Assembly: GCF_900108065.1 (NCBI RefSeq)
Contig: NZ_FNVQ01000004.1
Location: forward strand, 62,001 to 126,000
Direction of reading: 5' to 3'
Source of the DNA: Marinobacterium lutimaris
Lineage (GTDB): Bacteria; Pseudomonadota; Gammaproteobacteria; Pseudomonadales; Balneatricaceae
Length of the DNA: 64,000 nucleotides
This document shows, in pieces, positions 28,921-39,044 of the stretch. Position numbers and translations under genes: made by a program. Position 1 is the stretch's first letter, and each line of letters opens with the position of its first letter. Below the pieces are notes generated by a model. That model saw only the letters and a list, made by a program, of their open reading frames with translations, made no database searches and was not told the origin of the DNA.

Positions 28921-30117
28921 TCAGAGATCAAATTGACTGCTCGCCTCGGCGATGATGTAACGACCGATCGGCAGCGCCGAGGTCGCCGCCGGCGAAGGCG
29001 CGTTGCAAACGTTGATGGTGCGTGGGGTTTTCACGAACAGGAAGTCATCCACCAGCTTGCCATCGCGGGAAACCGCTTGGGCCCGCACGCCTGCAGGGTA
29101 GAAAGTGAGGTCGGACTTTTCCACCATCGGGCAGTATTTCTGCACCTCTTTCAGGTAACCGCCCTTGAACAGGGAGTTTTTCATCTCGATCAGGCCAGGC
29201 TTGAAGTTCTTCTGCAGCACCTTGCGGATTCCCGGGTAGCTTAGGGTTTCAAAACTGTCGGCCAGCGAGATATCGGTCTTGCGGTAACCTTCGCGCATCC
29301 ACGCCAGCACCGCATTGGGGCCAACGGTGACGGTGCCATCGATCATGCGGGTGAGATGCACCCCCAGGAACGGCATCGATGGGTCGGGGATCGGGTAGAT
29401 CAGATGATTGACGATCCGGTTATGTTTTTCCGGCAGCAGGTAGTATTCGCCACGGAAGGGACAGATACGGAATTCAGGCTCCATACCCAGCATCCGCACG
29501 ACCCGGTCGGCCATCAGGCCGGAGCAGGAGATCAGGTAACGGCCGCTGAAGCTGCCCTGGGTGGTACTGGCACGCACCTCGCTGGCCGACTCGCTGAGCC
29601 CGGTCACCTCGGCGCTGTAGCGGATCTCGCCACCTTTCTCGACAAACCGGCGCGCCATCGCTTCGGTGACCTGCTTGTAATTGACGATACCGCTGGAGGG
29701 TACAAAGATACCGCCGATACCGGTGATGTTGGGCTCGCGCTCGCGCAGCTCGCCGGCATTGAGCCAGTAGCGCTCCAGACCGTTGGCCTCGGTTCGCTCC
29801 CAGAGCGCCTTCATCCGCTCCATCTCCAGCTCGTTGGTGGCTACCAGCAGCTTGCCGCACTCTTCGTATTTGATTCCGTTTTCCTGGCAGAACACCTTGG
29901 TATCGCGATTACCCTCCAGGCAGAACTTCGCCTTCAGGCTGCCCGGGGTGTAGTAGACGCCGGCATGGATAACACCGGAGTTATGGCCGGTCTGATGCTC
30001 CGCGGGGCCGCCCTCCTTCTCCAGTACCAGTACCTTTTTATCCGGGTAACGACCCAGCAGCTGCATCGCCGTGGACATGCCGACGATACCACCGCCGATA
30101 ATCAGAAAATCGTACAT
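28921..30117 (-). CDS. lhgO: L-2-hydroxyglutarate oxidase/dehydrogenase
   Basis: The 398-residue FAD enzyme converts L-2-hydroxyglutarate to 2-oxoglutarate and passes electrons to the quinone pool. The N-terminal dinucleotide motif is FLIIGGGIVGMSTA at about residues 4-17, and GHNSGVIHAGVYYTPGSLKA is a strong LhgO/YgaF signature. ATG 30115-30117 is chosen because GAGGAAAGAG precedes it, while in-frame upstream ATGs lack a site. It acts directly on the product of GlaH, whose gene lies 133 bp upstream on the same strand. Confidence 0.95.
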   Translation of the reverse strand: MYDFLIIGGGIVGMSTAMQLLGRYPDKKVLVLEKEGGPAEHQTGHNSGVIHAGVYYTPGSLKAKFCLEGNRDTKVFCQENGIKYEECGKLLVATNELEMERMKALWERTEANGLERYWLNAGELREREPNITGIGGIFVPSSGIVNYKQVTEAMARRFVEKGGEIRYSAEVTGLSESASEVRASTTQGSFSGRYLISCSGLMADRVVRMLGMEPEFRICPFRGEYYLLPEKHNRIVNHLIYPIPDPSMPFLGVHLTRMIDGTVTVGPNAVLAWMREGYRKTDISLADSFETLSYPGIRKVLQKNFKPGLIEMKNSLFKGGYLKEVQKYCPMVEKSDLTFYPAGVRAQAVSRDGKLVDDFLFVKTPRTINVCNAPSPAATSALPIGRYIIAEASSQFDL

Positions 30118-30186
30118 CTCTTTCCTCATATAAGGGGTTCTTAGCAAGAGTTCTTAAAAAGGTTTCTCACGAAGAGCGCCGAACTG

Positions 30187-30212
30187 AAAACCACCGGTCG
30201 CACTGCCGGTGG
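30187..30212 (-). terminator. Attenuator-like hairpin between glaH and lhgO
   Basis: CCACCGG and CCGGTGG form a 7-bp stem with an 8-base loop. On the minus strand the stem is followed by TTTT. It may reduce read-through from glaH into lhgO or stabilise the glaH message. Confidence 0.5.
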
Positions 30213-30250
30213 CCTTTGATCTTAGCGTTTTTGGTTTGGCCGTCACCAGA

Positions 30251-31216
30251 TTACTGGTTGGGATTGCGTAAGGTTTTGGCTCGAGTGAAATAACCGCGCT
30301 GCCGCATCAGTTCACGACGCAGCCCCGGGTTAGCGGTGAACTTGTCGCGGCCATGCAGCCAGAAATGGTTGTTGATCAGGAGGAAGCTACCGGTAGGTAC
30401 AGGCACGGACAGGATCGACCGGCTGCCCTCCAGCGACTCGGACAGATCGGTCAGCCAGTTGCCTTCGATATCGTCTTTGGGCTGCACGAACTGGTCGATA
30501 TAGGACATGATCGGGCGCCCGGAGCGGTCCAGATCGAAAACCGGATGGAAGACGTCTTTCGCCGTGTTTTTGCTCGGCGGCGCGGCCCAGCGCATTTCGC
30601 GACTGCCCAGCTCGTCGCCGCTGAATCTGTCCAGGTCTTCCCAGTCGTCCAGGTGCAGCAGCAGCGAGTTGCCGCCCTCCATGTTCTGCTCGTCGATCTT
30701 CAGCATCAGTACATAGTCGGTGTCCTGCTCAACGTAGGTGCCATCGTTATGCAGCTCCATAACGCGGTGCGCCTGGCGCAGGTAACTGTCGGAGTTATCC
30801 TCGTTCTTCACCACGAAGCGGGCGTAGTACTGACCGCTCATCGCATCGAAGTTGGAACGACCAAACAGGTGCGCCACGGCGGTGGTGAACTTGACCATCT
30901 CCTCGGCCTGCTCCACCTGGTCCAGCCCTTCAGGCGTGATGATCAGTGCCCCGGTATTGCGATCCACCAGCGTATCAACCAGCAGCGGCTGCAGCTCGTT
31001 ATTACACAGCTCATCCAGAATCCGGGCGACACGAAAACGCAGCATCGACTTGTATTCCAGCGCCTGAACAGGCCAGTGCGCCACCGCCTGCAGAAAAGCT
31101 TCGACCAGCCGCGCATCAAAACGCAGCTCCAGCAGGCGCGGGCTGTGGGTGGAGGGTTCCAGGGTAAAACCGGCTGCACTTCCAGCTTCAGTTGAGACCG
31201 TAGCGGCTAGGGACAT
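30251..31216 (-). CDS. glaH: Glutarate 2-hydroxylase (CsiD/GlaH)
   Basis: The 321-residue Fe(II)/2-oxoglutarate dioxygenase hydroxylates glutarate to L-2-hydroxyglutarate. The iron ligands are His156 and Asp158 in [10 protein letters not shown] and His288 in WLHGRDKF; a following Arg in GLRREL should bind 2-oxoglutarate. Length and motifs match E. coli CsiD. ATG 31214-31216 has GAGGTAG upstream; an upstream in-frame ATG at 31294 would add 26 residues without similarity. It is the first gene of glaH-lhgO-gabD, divergent from the GntR regulator. Confidence 0.95.
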   Translation of the reverse strand: MSLAATVSTEAGSAAGFTLEPSTHSPRLLELRFDARLVEAFLQAVAHWPVQALEYKSMLRFRVARILDELCNNELQPLLVDTLVDRNTGALIITPEGLDQVEQAEEMVKFTTAVAHLFGRSNFDAMSGQYYARFVVKNEDNSDSYLRQAHRVMELHNDGTYVEQDTDYVLMLKIDEQNMEGGNSLLLHLDDWEDLDRFSGDELGSREMRWAAPPSKNTAKDVFHPVFDLDRSGRPIMSYIDQFVQPKDDIEGNWLTDLSESLEGSRSILSVPVPTGSFLLINNHFWLHGRDKFTANPGLRRELMRQRGYFTRAKTLRNPNQ

Positions 31217-31279
31217 GGGGCTACCTCGATAATTTTTATGTTGGCATTGGTATGGAGATGGATCGTTTAGCGGTGCGCC

Positions 31280-31295
31280 TGTGCTGGGGTACACA
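31280..31295. promoter_or_regulatory. CRP/Vfr-like site between glaH and glaR
   Basis: TGTGC-N6-ACACA has the half-site symmetry of the CRP consensus TGTGA-N6-TCACA, with both inner bases changed. It lies 64 bp upstream of the glaH ATG. E. coli csiD depends on cAMP-CRP, which makes the site plausible. It remains a motif match only. Confidence 0.35.
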
Positions 31296-31307
31296 GAATC
31301 AATATTT

Positions 31308-31337
31308 ACGTTTTGTAAAAATATCTACATTTTGTAA
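31308..31337. promoter_or_regulatory. GlaR operator candidate: direct repeat
   Basis: ACGTTTTGTAA (31308-31318) and ACATTTTGTAA (31327-31337) differ at one base and start 19 bp apart, close to two helical turns. They lie between the divergent glaH and glaR genes and are good candidates for binding by the GntR-family regulator. The minus strand also shows ATGT-N5-TTTT, a form reported for E. coli CsiR sites. Confidence 0.5.
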
Positions 31338-31359
31338 TTTCGTCAACAAAACACACCTT

Positions 31360-31389
31360 TTGCTGCATTCTTATCCCTGTCGCTATAAT
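31360..31389 (+). promoter_or_regulatory. Sigma-70 promoter of glaR
   Basis: TTGCTG (31360-31365) and a perfect TATAAT (31384-31389) are separated by 18 bp. The ATG of the regulator follows at 31423. The operator-like repeats lie just upstream. Confidence 0.6.
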
Positions 31390-31422
31390 CCGCCCATCAT
31401 CAGAGCTGATACCGGACACCCC

Positions 31423-32112
31423 ATGGCCGTACCCGAAGAGAAGAACAACCTGGCAAATCTCGCCTATGCCGCCCTGAAACGGGATATCACCGAAGGCGCG
31501 TTCCAGCCCGGGGACAAGCTGTTGATGAGTGGCCTCAAGGAGCGCTATGAAATTGGCGCAGGCCCGATGCGTGAGGCGCTGTCACGGCTGATGGCCGAAC
31601 GGCTGGTGACCGCAATCAGCCAACGCGGCTTTCGCGTCGCCGCCATGTCGATTGAAGAACTCAAAGATATCTACTTCGCCCGCGCTCAGCTGGAAGCGAT
31701 GATCACCGTGTTGGCGGTCCAGCGCGGTGGCGATGAGTGGGAAGCGGGTGTCATCGCCACCGCCCATACCCTGTCGCGAGTCAAAGAGGTGCAGAACACC
31801 GATGAGATGCTGGGAGTCTGGGACAACCGTCACAAGGCGTTCCACTATGCGATCGCCAGTGGCTGCGGCTCAGCGAAGCTGATGGAGCTGCGTGAAACCA
31901 TGCTTGATCAGGCCGAGCGTTATCGACAGTTCTGGCTCAGGGAGATGGTATTTTCAGGCGAGGCGCTGAAGTCCAAGCAGGAGGAGCATCGGGAGCTGAT
32001 CGACGTATTGATGTCCGGCGACGCCCAGGCCGCCCGCCAGCTGATGTTCGAGCACATGATGAACCCGATTCCGATCATCACCCGGATTCTTGAGGCGCGC
32101 GGGCTGGCCTAG
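31423..32112 (+). CDS. glaR: GntR-family regulator GlaR/CsiR
   Basis: The 229-residue protein has an N-terminal winged helix (ANLAYAALKRDITEGAFQPG...GAGPMREALSRLMAERLV, about residues 10-68) and a C-terminal FCD ligand domain with the conserved histidines in HKAFHYAIASGC and EEHRELIDVL. CsiR/GlaR represses csiD-lhgO-gab and is released by glutarate or 2-hydroxyglutarate. ATG 31423 fits the promoter and family length. It is divergent from glaH, as in E. coli relatives where regulation is local. Confidence 0.92.
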   Translation: MAVPEEKNNLANLAYAALKRDITEGAFQPGDKLLMSGLKERYEIGAGPMREALSRLMAERLVTAISQRGFRVAAMSIEELKDIYFARAQLEAMITVLAVQRGGDEWEAGVIATAHTLSRVKEVQNTDEMLGVWDNRHKAFHYAIASGCGSAKLMELRETMLDQAERYRQFWLREMVFSGEALKSKQEEHRELIDVLMSGDAQAARQLMFEHMMNPIPIITRILEARGLA

Positions 32113-32127
32113 CCGGTGCTCCGCAAC

Positions 32128-32160
32128 AAAAAAGCCGGCGCTTCAGATTGAAGGGCCGGC
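32128..32160 (-). terminator. Rho-independent terminator of the omega-transaminase gene
   Basis: GCCGGC (32134-32139) and GCCGGC (32155-32160), together with the inner pair CTTCA/TGAAG, form a hairpin. On the minus strand it is followed by six T. It lies 83 bp beyond the stop of the transaminase gene. Confidence 0.8.
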
Positions 32161-32242
32161 AATAGCAACATGCGGCTTTCCGTTAAGGAATCCACACCAG
32201 GGTGTGCTTAGGAGCGGCGGGGAACCCCGCCGCTGTTGAGGT

Positions 32243-33556
32243 TCAGGCAAACATTTCCCGCGCGATGGAGCCGAGGGTATCGACGATCTGGTCGATATGC
32301 TCTTTCTCGATGATCAGCGGCGGAGAGAAGGCGATGATGTCGCCCACGGCGCGCACCGACAGACCTTTCTCGTAGCAGCGCTGCATGATCTTCGGCCCGA
32401 CCAGTGAGCCATCCGGCGCCGCGTACTGAACCGCCGCCACCAGGCCGCAGTTACGCACATCGACGATGCCCGGCTCGCCCTTCAGGCTGTGCAGTGCCGC
32501 CTCGAAGTACTCGCCGATCTCACCGCTGGCACGCTCCAGCAGGCCTTCGCTTGCGTAGATATCCAGGGTAGCCAGACCCGCAGCACAGGAAACCGGGTGC
32601 GCGGAGTAGGTGTAACCGTGGAAGAACTCGATGGTGCCTTCCGGCGCCGCGTTAACCACGGTGTCGTAGATCTCGTCACGGACAAAGACTGCACCCATCG
32701 GCGCTACACCGTTGGTAATACCCTTGGCTGAGGTGATCATGTCCGGCTCGACATCAAACTTCTGCGAGGCGAACGGCGCGCCCAGGCGTCCCCAGCCGGT
32801 GATCACTTCATCAAAGATCAGCAGGATGTCGTGACGGGTGCAGATCTCGCGCAGCTTCTTCAGGTAACCGATCGGCGGCAGTACCACACCACCAGCACCG
32901 GATACCGGCTCGACGATCACGGCAGCGATAGTTTCAGCACCGTGGAACTGGACCAGGTTTTCCAGCTCCAGCGCTTTTTCAATGCCGTGTTCCGGCAGGC
33001 CTTTACTAAACGCATTGCGGCTCAGGTCCAGGGTGTGCGGCAGATGATCCACCGGCAGCAGCGGACCAAAGCCCTTGCGGTTAGGCGTCAGACCACCCAC
33101 AGAGATACCGCCGAAGTTAACGCCGTGATACGCCTTTTCGCGGCCGATAAAGCGGTATTTGCCGCCTTTACCGCGGGCGTTCTGGTAGGCCAGAGCGATC
33201 TTCAGGGCACTTTCCACCGCTTCGGAGCCGGAGTTGGCAAAGAAGACACGGTTCAGGTTTTCCGGGGTGTACTTCACCAGGCGCTCGGCAAACTCAAAAC
33301 CGATATCGTGGCCCAGGTTGAACGGCGAGGTGTAATCCAGCTTCATCGCCTGCTGGCCCATCGCTTCAGCGATCTGGCGGCGGCCGTGACCGGCGTTGAC
33401 ACACCAGAGACCGGCGGTAGCATCCAGGATCTTGTCGCCACGATCGTTATGCAGCCAAACACCTTCCGCCCGTTCGATAATCCTTGGCGCGTTCTTGAAA
33501 GCCCTGTTCGCGGTGAACGGCATCCAGAAGTGATCCATGCTCTGATAGTTTTTCAT
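32243..33556 (-). CDS. bauA: Omega-amino acid (beta-alanine):pyruvate transaminase
   Basis: The 437-residue class III aminotransferase opens with SMDHFWMPFTANRAFK, a signature of the beta-alanine/omega-amino acid:pyruvate group. The pyridoxal-phosphate lysine is in MITSAKGITNG at about residue 278, the phosphate loop is NSGSEAVESA, and the cofactor aspartate is in LLIFDEVITGWG. Substrates likely include beta-alanine, with GABA or 5-aminovalerate possible. It has its own terminator and a divergent LysR gene, so it forms a separate unit from the gla operon. Confidence 0.9.
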   Translation of the reverse strand: MKNYQSMDHFWMPFTANRAFKNAPRIIERAEGVWLHNDRGDKILDATAGLWCVNAGHGRRQIAEAMGQQAMKLDYTSPFNLGHDIGFEFAERLVKYTPENLNRVFFANSGSEAVESALKIALAYQNARGKGGKYRFIGREKAYHGVNFGGISVGGLTPNRKGFGPLLPVDHLPHTLDLSRNAFSKGLPEHGIEKALELENLVQFHGAETIAAVIVEPVSGAGGVVLPPIGYLKKLREICTRHDILLIFDEVITGWGRLGAPFASQKFDVEPDMITSAKGITNGVAPMGAVFVRDEIYDTVVNAAPEGTIEFFHGYTYSAHPVSCAAGLATLDIYASEGLLERASGEIGEYFEAALHSLKGEPGIVDVRNCGLVAAVQYAAPDGSLVGPKIMQRCYEKGLSVRAVGDIIAFSPPLIIEKEHIDQIVDTLGSIAREMFA

Positions 33557-33820
33557 CGTGCTAACCTTGTTTGGCGTCTTGGGGGCCGGTCGTTGCCGGG
33601 CCGGTTAAATGACCATAGCAGCAGTTTAGGCCCGACAGCCTGACAGGAAAAAGGTTGGCCGATAAAAGCCCAGTTTTATCCGCATCAAACTTTGCACCAC
33701 ACTTCTCATCAAGCTTTTACGCCGCCCACAGCAAAACCCTCAGTCCAGAAAACAGGCTATTGGGTAGTCGGCCGGCTTTGACTAAGATGCGCTATTCCGC
33801 TTTTTCAGGATCCAGATGGC

Positions 33821-34768
33821 ATGAGTTCACGCAAATACTGGCTAGGCCAGGTCGGCGACTTCGAAATAAAACAGCTTCGCGTCTTCACCACGGTGGTGCA
33901 GTGCGGCGGTTTTTCCGCGGCTGAGGCGGAGCTCAACATCACCCGCTCGACGATCAGCATCCATATCGCCAACCTGGAAGCGCGACTCAATCTGAAACTC
34001 TGCCATCGCGGCCGTTCCGGTTTTTCGCTCACCGACGAGGGCAAGATCATCTACGAGTCGGCGCAGAACCTGTTTGGCACCCTGGAAGAGTTTCGCGCCA
34101 CGGTAAACAACCTTAACGCCACCCTGTCGGGGGATCTGCGACTGATCTTTTCCGATACGGTCAGCGGCGACTCACGCCTGGGCCTGTCGGAGCTGATCAG
34201 CCAGGTTAACGAGCGGGCGCCGGACGTTTACATCACGGTAGATGTCGCTTCCATGGCCGAGATCGAACAGATGGTGATCAACGAGGAAGCCGAAGTGGGC
34301 TTTATCCCCAGGCACCGCAGCATCGAAGGCCTGGACTACCTGCACCTGTTCACCGATACCTGCCGCATCTATTGCCACAGCAGCCACCCGCTGTACGAGC
34401 TGCCGGATGAGCAGATCACCGATGAGTTGATCGAGAGCTACCCGTTCATCCAGGCTGGCCTTAAACCCCACGAGGGCGCCGCCAGCCTGATCGAACACAA
34501 GGAACTGCGCGCCACCGCCTACTATTATGAAACCCGGCTGGCCCTGATCCGCTCCGGACGCTACCTGGGCTTTCTGCCGGAATATTACGTGGCCAGCGAG
34601 ACCAGGCCCGGCGAACTGCGGGCCCTGAACCCCACAACCAGCCGTTACGACCTGGATCTATGCGCCATCGTGCGTAAGTCGTCCCGCGCCAACAAGGCCA
34701 GGGACCTGTTCATCCAACTCCTGCAGGAGAAAATGCTGCGGCTGCACGGGGGCGGTAATAATCGCTGA
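33821..34768 (+). CDS. LysR-family transcriptional regulator
   Basis: The 315-residue protein has an N-terminal helix-turn-helix (IKQLRVFTTVVQCGGFSAAE, then LNITRSTISIHIANLEARL) at about residues 16-75, followed by a LysR substrate-binding domain. It is divergent from the omega-amino acid transaminase across 264 bp, the standard arrangement for a LysR activator and its target. The gap itself shows no clear T-N11-A palindrome that I can single out. The inducer is unknown; an omega-amino acid is a reasonable guess. Confidence 0.9.
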   Translation: MSSRKYWLGQVGDFEIKQLRVFTTVVQCGGFSAAEAELNITRSTISIHIANLEARLNLKLCHRGRSGFSLTDEGKIIYESAQNLFGTLEEFRATVNNLNATLSGDLRLIFSDTVSGDSRLGLSELISQVNERAPDVYITVDVASMAEIEQMVINEEAEVGFIPRHRSIEGLDYLHLFTDTCRIYCHSSHPLYELPDEQITDELIESYPFIQAGLKPHEGAASLIEHKELRATAYYYETRLALIRSGRYLGFLPEYYVASETRPGELRALNPTTSRYDLDLCAIVRKSSRANKARDLFIQLLQEKMLRLHGGGNNR

Positions 34769-34896
34769 TTTAACGCGATTTTTACTGAAAACCTGCCTGT
34801 ACCGACAAAAATCTTCTGTGTAATATCGACTTCATAACAGTCAACCATTGAACGATCCGTCACCGGGTCAAAGAAAAATGGACAGAGGGGAGAAAC

Positions 34897-36018
34897 ATGG
34901 CGATTACGATGAAAGGCTTCAGCAAAACGCTGCTGGCAACCGCCGCGGCGCTGGCTATCGCAGGGACCGCGCAGGCGGAAACACTGAAGATCGCGCTGGC
35001 AGGACCTGCTACCGGTCCGGTGGCCCAGTATGGCGATATGCAGAAGATCGGCGTGGAAGCGGCGATCGACTACTTCAACGCTAACGGCGGCATCAACGGC
35101 ATGGAAGTGGAAGGCGTGATCTACGATGACGCCTGCGACCCGAAACAGGCCGTGGCCGTGGCCAACAAGATCGTCAACGATGGCATCACCCACGTGGTGG
35201 GCCACCTCTGCTCCAGCTCTACCGAGCCCGCAGCGGATATCTACTACGAAGAAGGCATCCTGATGATCACGGCGGCCTCCACTTCGCCGAGCATCACCGA
35301 GAAGGGCTACGACTCCATCTTCCGTACCATCGGCCTGGACAGCCTGCAGGGCACCCTGGCGGCCGACTATATCTCCGGTACCGTCAAGCCTGAGCGCGTT
35401 GCCGTCATTCACGACAAGCAGCAGTACGGCGAAGGCCTGGCCACCACCGTGCGTGACGCCCTGGTAGGAGCCGGTATCGAGCCGGTGATGTTTGAAGGTG
35501 TCACCGCCGGTGACAAGGACTTCTCCGCGCTGATCGCCAAACTGCAGAAAGCCGATGTGGACTTCGTTTACTACGGCGGTTACCACCCTGAGCTGGGCCT
35601 GATCCTGCGTCAAAGCAAAGAGAAAGGCTTTGAAGCCCAGTTCATGGGCCCTGAAGGCATCGTCAACTCTGATCTTGCGAAGATCGCCGGCGACGCCACC
35701 GAAGGCGTTCTCGCTACTGCACCGAAGAGCTTCGACCAGAACCCGGAAAACGCCCTGCGCGTAGCGGCCATCGAAGAGAAAGGCCTGGACCCGACCGGCC
35801 CGTTCGTCTTCCCGGCTTACGCTGCGGTACAGATCATGGCCTCTACCATCGAAGCGATCGACAGCACCGACCCGATGGCCATGGCTGAGTACATCAGCGC
35901 CAACGAGTTCGATACCGCTATCGGTCACGTCAAGTATGACGACAAGGGCGACCTGACCGAATCCACCTTCCTGGTGTACGAACTGCACGCCGACGGATCC
36001 AAAACCGCGGCCGAGTAA
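34897..36018 (+). CDS. livK: Branched-chain amino acid ABC transporter substrate-binding protein
   Basis: The 373-residue protein has a signal peptide (LLATAAALAIAGTAQA, cleavage near residue 27) and a type I periplasmic binding fold. Family markers are KIALAGPATGPVAQYGDMQK, YDDACDPKQAVAVANKIV, the cysteine pair DACDP / HLCSSST that forms the LivJ/LivK disulfide, and YGEGLATTVRDAL. The start ATG has GGGAGAAAC upstream. It binds leucine, isoleucine or valine in the periplasm and delivers them to LivHMGF, encoded next. Confidence 0.94.
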   Translation: MAITMKGFSKTLLATAAALAIAGTAQAETLKIALAGPATGPVAQYGDMQKIGVEAAIDYFNANGGINGMEVEGVIYDDACDPKQAVAVANKIVNDGITHVVGHLCSSSTEPAADIYYEEGILMITAASTSPSITEKGYDSIFRTIGLDSLQGTLAADYISGTVKPERVAVIHDKQQYGEGLATTVRDALVGAGIEPVMFEGVTAGDKDFSALIAKLQKADVDFVYYGGYHPELGLILRQSKEKGFEAQFMGPEGIVNSDLAKIAGDATEGVLATAPKSFDQNPENALRVAAIEEKGLDPTGPFVFPAYAAVQIMASTIEAIDSTDPMAMAEYISANEFDTAIGHVKYDDKGDLTESTFLVYELHADGSKTAAE

Positions 36019-36042
36019 TCGAACCGCCTTCCACTGAACCCA

Positions 36043-36071
36043 ATACCCCTGTGCCCTTCGGCCAGGGGTAT
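36043..36071 (+). terminator. Intercistronic hairpin between livK and livH
   Basis: ATACCCCTG and CAGGGGTAT form a 9-bp stem with an 11-base loop, followed by CTGTTTT. It likely acts as a partial terminator or 3' stabiliser so that livK is expressed above the membrane genes. Confidence 0.65.
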
Positions 36072-36092
36072 CTGTTTTACTGGTAAGCCTCG

Positions 36093-37021
<929 letters not shown>

Positions 37022-37022
<1 letters not shown>

Positions 37023-38272
37023 TGCGCGGATCTTTGTATAACGCTATTTTCGCGGCGGGCATCACCTTCGTGCTGACCTGCCTGATGCTCGGTGTACAGC
37101 TGGGTGCCGACGGCACCACGCTGACCGTCACCGGCGCCGACGCCACCCGCTGGACCTGGATAGGTATAGGCATCGCGGCGGTGTTCTTCGTACAGCTGTT
37201 CTCCGAACAGGTCGACGCCTTTTTCGGCCGCATCCCCAAGCCGAACCTGGCGGCGCTGAAACCGGAAGAAACCAAGTGGCGCCGCATCAAGCCCTGGGTG
37301 CTGGCGGCACTGGTTGTGGTGATGCTGGTCTGGCCGTTCATGGCCTCCCGCGGGGCCGTGGACCTGGCCACGCTGACGCTGATCTACATCATGCTGGGGC
37401 TTGGCCTCAACATCGTCGTCGGTCTCGCCGGCCTGCTCGACCTGGGTTATGTGGCGTTTTACGCCGTGGGTGCCTACACCTATGCCCTGCTGTCGGAATA
37501 TTTCGGTTTCTCCTTCTGGGCCTGCCTGCCGATCGCAGCCCTGCTGGCGGCCACTTTCGGCTTTCTGCTCGGCTTCCCGGTGCTGCGTCTGCGCGGTGAC
37601 TACCTGGCGATCGTGACCCTGGGTTTCGGTGAGATCATCCGTATCCTGTTGAACAACTGGACCGATCTGACCGGCGGCCCCAACGGTATCTCCGGTATCG
37701 AAAAGCCGACCCTATTCGGCCTGGAGTTCAGCCGTCGCGCCAGCGAAGGCACCCAGACCTTCCACGAGTTTTTCGGCATCGATTACGACAGCTCACACCG
37801 GGTGATCTTCCTCTACCTGATCGCCGTGGTGCTGGTCTGCATCGTGCTTTACCTGATCAACCGCCTGATGCGGATGCCGATAGGCCGTGCCTGGGAAGCG
37901 CTGCGTGAGGATGAGATCGCCTGCCGTTCACTTGGCCTTAACCGCACCGTGATCAAGCTGTCCGCGTTTACGCTCGGCGCCTCCACTGCGGGTTTTGCCG
38001 GCTGCTTCTTCGCCGCACGCCAGGGCTTTATCAGCCCGGAGTCGTTCATATTCATCGAGTCGGCGATCATCTTGGCGATCGTGGTGTTGGGTGGTATGGG
38101 CTCCCAGGTTGGCGTGATCTGTGCGGCCATCGTGATGACGATTCTGCCGGAACTGGCCCGTGAGTTCTCCGAGTACCGCATGCTGATGTTCGGCCTGCTG
38201 ATGGTGCTGATGATGCGCTGGCGCCCACAGGGTCTGGTGCCGATGAAGCGTCCCCACCTGGAGTTGAAATAA
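37022..38272 (+). CDS. livM: Branched-chain amino acid ABC transporter permease LivM
   Basis: The 416-residue permease carries an N-terminal extension of about 90 residues with two helices, as in high-affinity LivM, before the conserved permease domain ([33 protein letters not shown] region). The ATPase-contact loop is [23 protein letters not shown], followed by [13 protein letters not shown]. It partners LivH. livG follows after 2 bp. Confidence 0.95.
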
Positions 38273-38274
38273 CG

Positions 38275-39042
38275 ATGAGTCAGTTACTGCTTGATGTTAA
38301 CGAGCTGACCATGCGCTTCGGTGGTCTGCTGGCGGTCAACAACGTCAATCTGAAGGTGAAGAACCGCCAGATTGTCTCCATCATAGGCCCCAACGGGGCC
38401 GGTAAAACCACGGTATTCAACTGTCTGTCCGGGTTTTATATCCCCACCGACGGCAGCGTACTGTTCAACGGCCACCAGCTGGCCGGGCTGAAGGATTTCC
38501 AGATCTCCCGCAAGGGGCTGGTGCGCACTTTCCAGCATGTCCGCCTGTTCAAACGGATGACCGTGATCGAGAACATGCTGGTGGCCCAGCATCGTCATCT
38601 GAACACCAACCTGTTCTCAGGCATGTTCAAGACGCCGGCCTACCGCCGCCTTGAAAAGGAAGCGATGGATCGGGCGATCTACTGGCTGGAGGAGGTCAAC
38701 CTGCTCGAGCACGCCAACCGCGAGGCGGGTTACCTGGCCTACGGTCAACAGCGCAAGCTGGAGATCGCCCGCTGCATGTCGACCCAGCCGGAGCTGCTAC
38801 TGCTCGATGAACCGGCGGCTGGTCTAAACCCGAAAGAGACCAAGGAGCTGGATGAGCTGATCATCCGCCTGCGCGACGAGCACGAAATTTCGGTGCTGCT
38901 GATCGAGCACGATATGGGTCTGGTGATGGGGATCTCGGACCATATCTACGTGATCGCCCAGGGCACCCCGCTGGCCGATGGTTCTGCCGCCGAGATCAAG
39001 AGCAACCCCGACGTCATCAAAGCCTACCTGGGGGAAAGCTGA
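38275..39042 (+). CDS. livG: Branched-chain amino acid ABC transporter ATPase LivG
   Basis: The 255-residue ATPase has Walker A GPNGAGKTT at about residues 38-46, a LivG-type signature LAYGQQRKLEIARCM, and Walker B LLLLDEPAAGLNP. It pairs with LivF as the heterodimeric motor of the importer. Spacing of 2 bp on both sides shows a compact operon. Confidence 0.96.
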   Translation: MSQLLLDVNELTMRFGGLLAVNNVNLKVKNRQIVSIIGPNGAGKTTVFNCLSGFYIPTDGSVLFNGHQLAGLKDFQISRKGLVRTFQHVRLFKRMTVIENMLVAQHRHLNTNLFSGMFKTPAYRRLEKEAMDRAIYWLEEVNLLEHANREAGYLAYGQQRKLEIARCMSTQPELLLLDEPAAGLNPKETKELDELIIRLRDEHEISVLLIEHDMGLVMGISDHIYVIAQGTPLADGSAAEIKSNPDVIKAYLGES

Positions 39043-39044
39043 GC

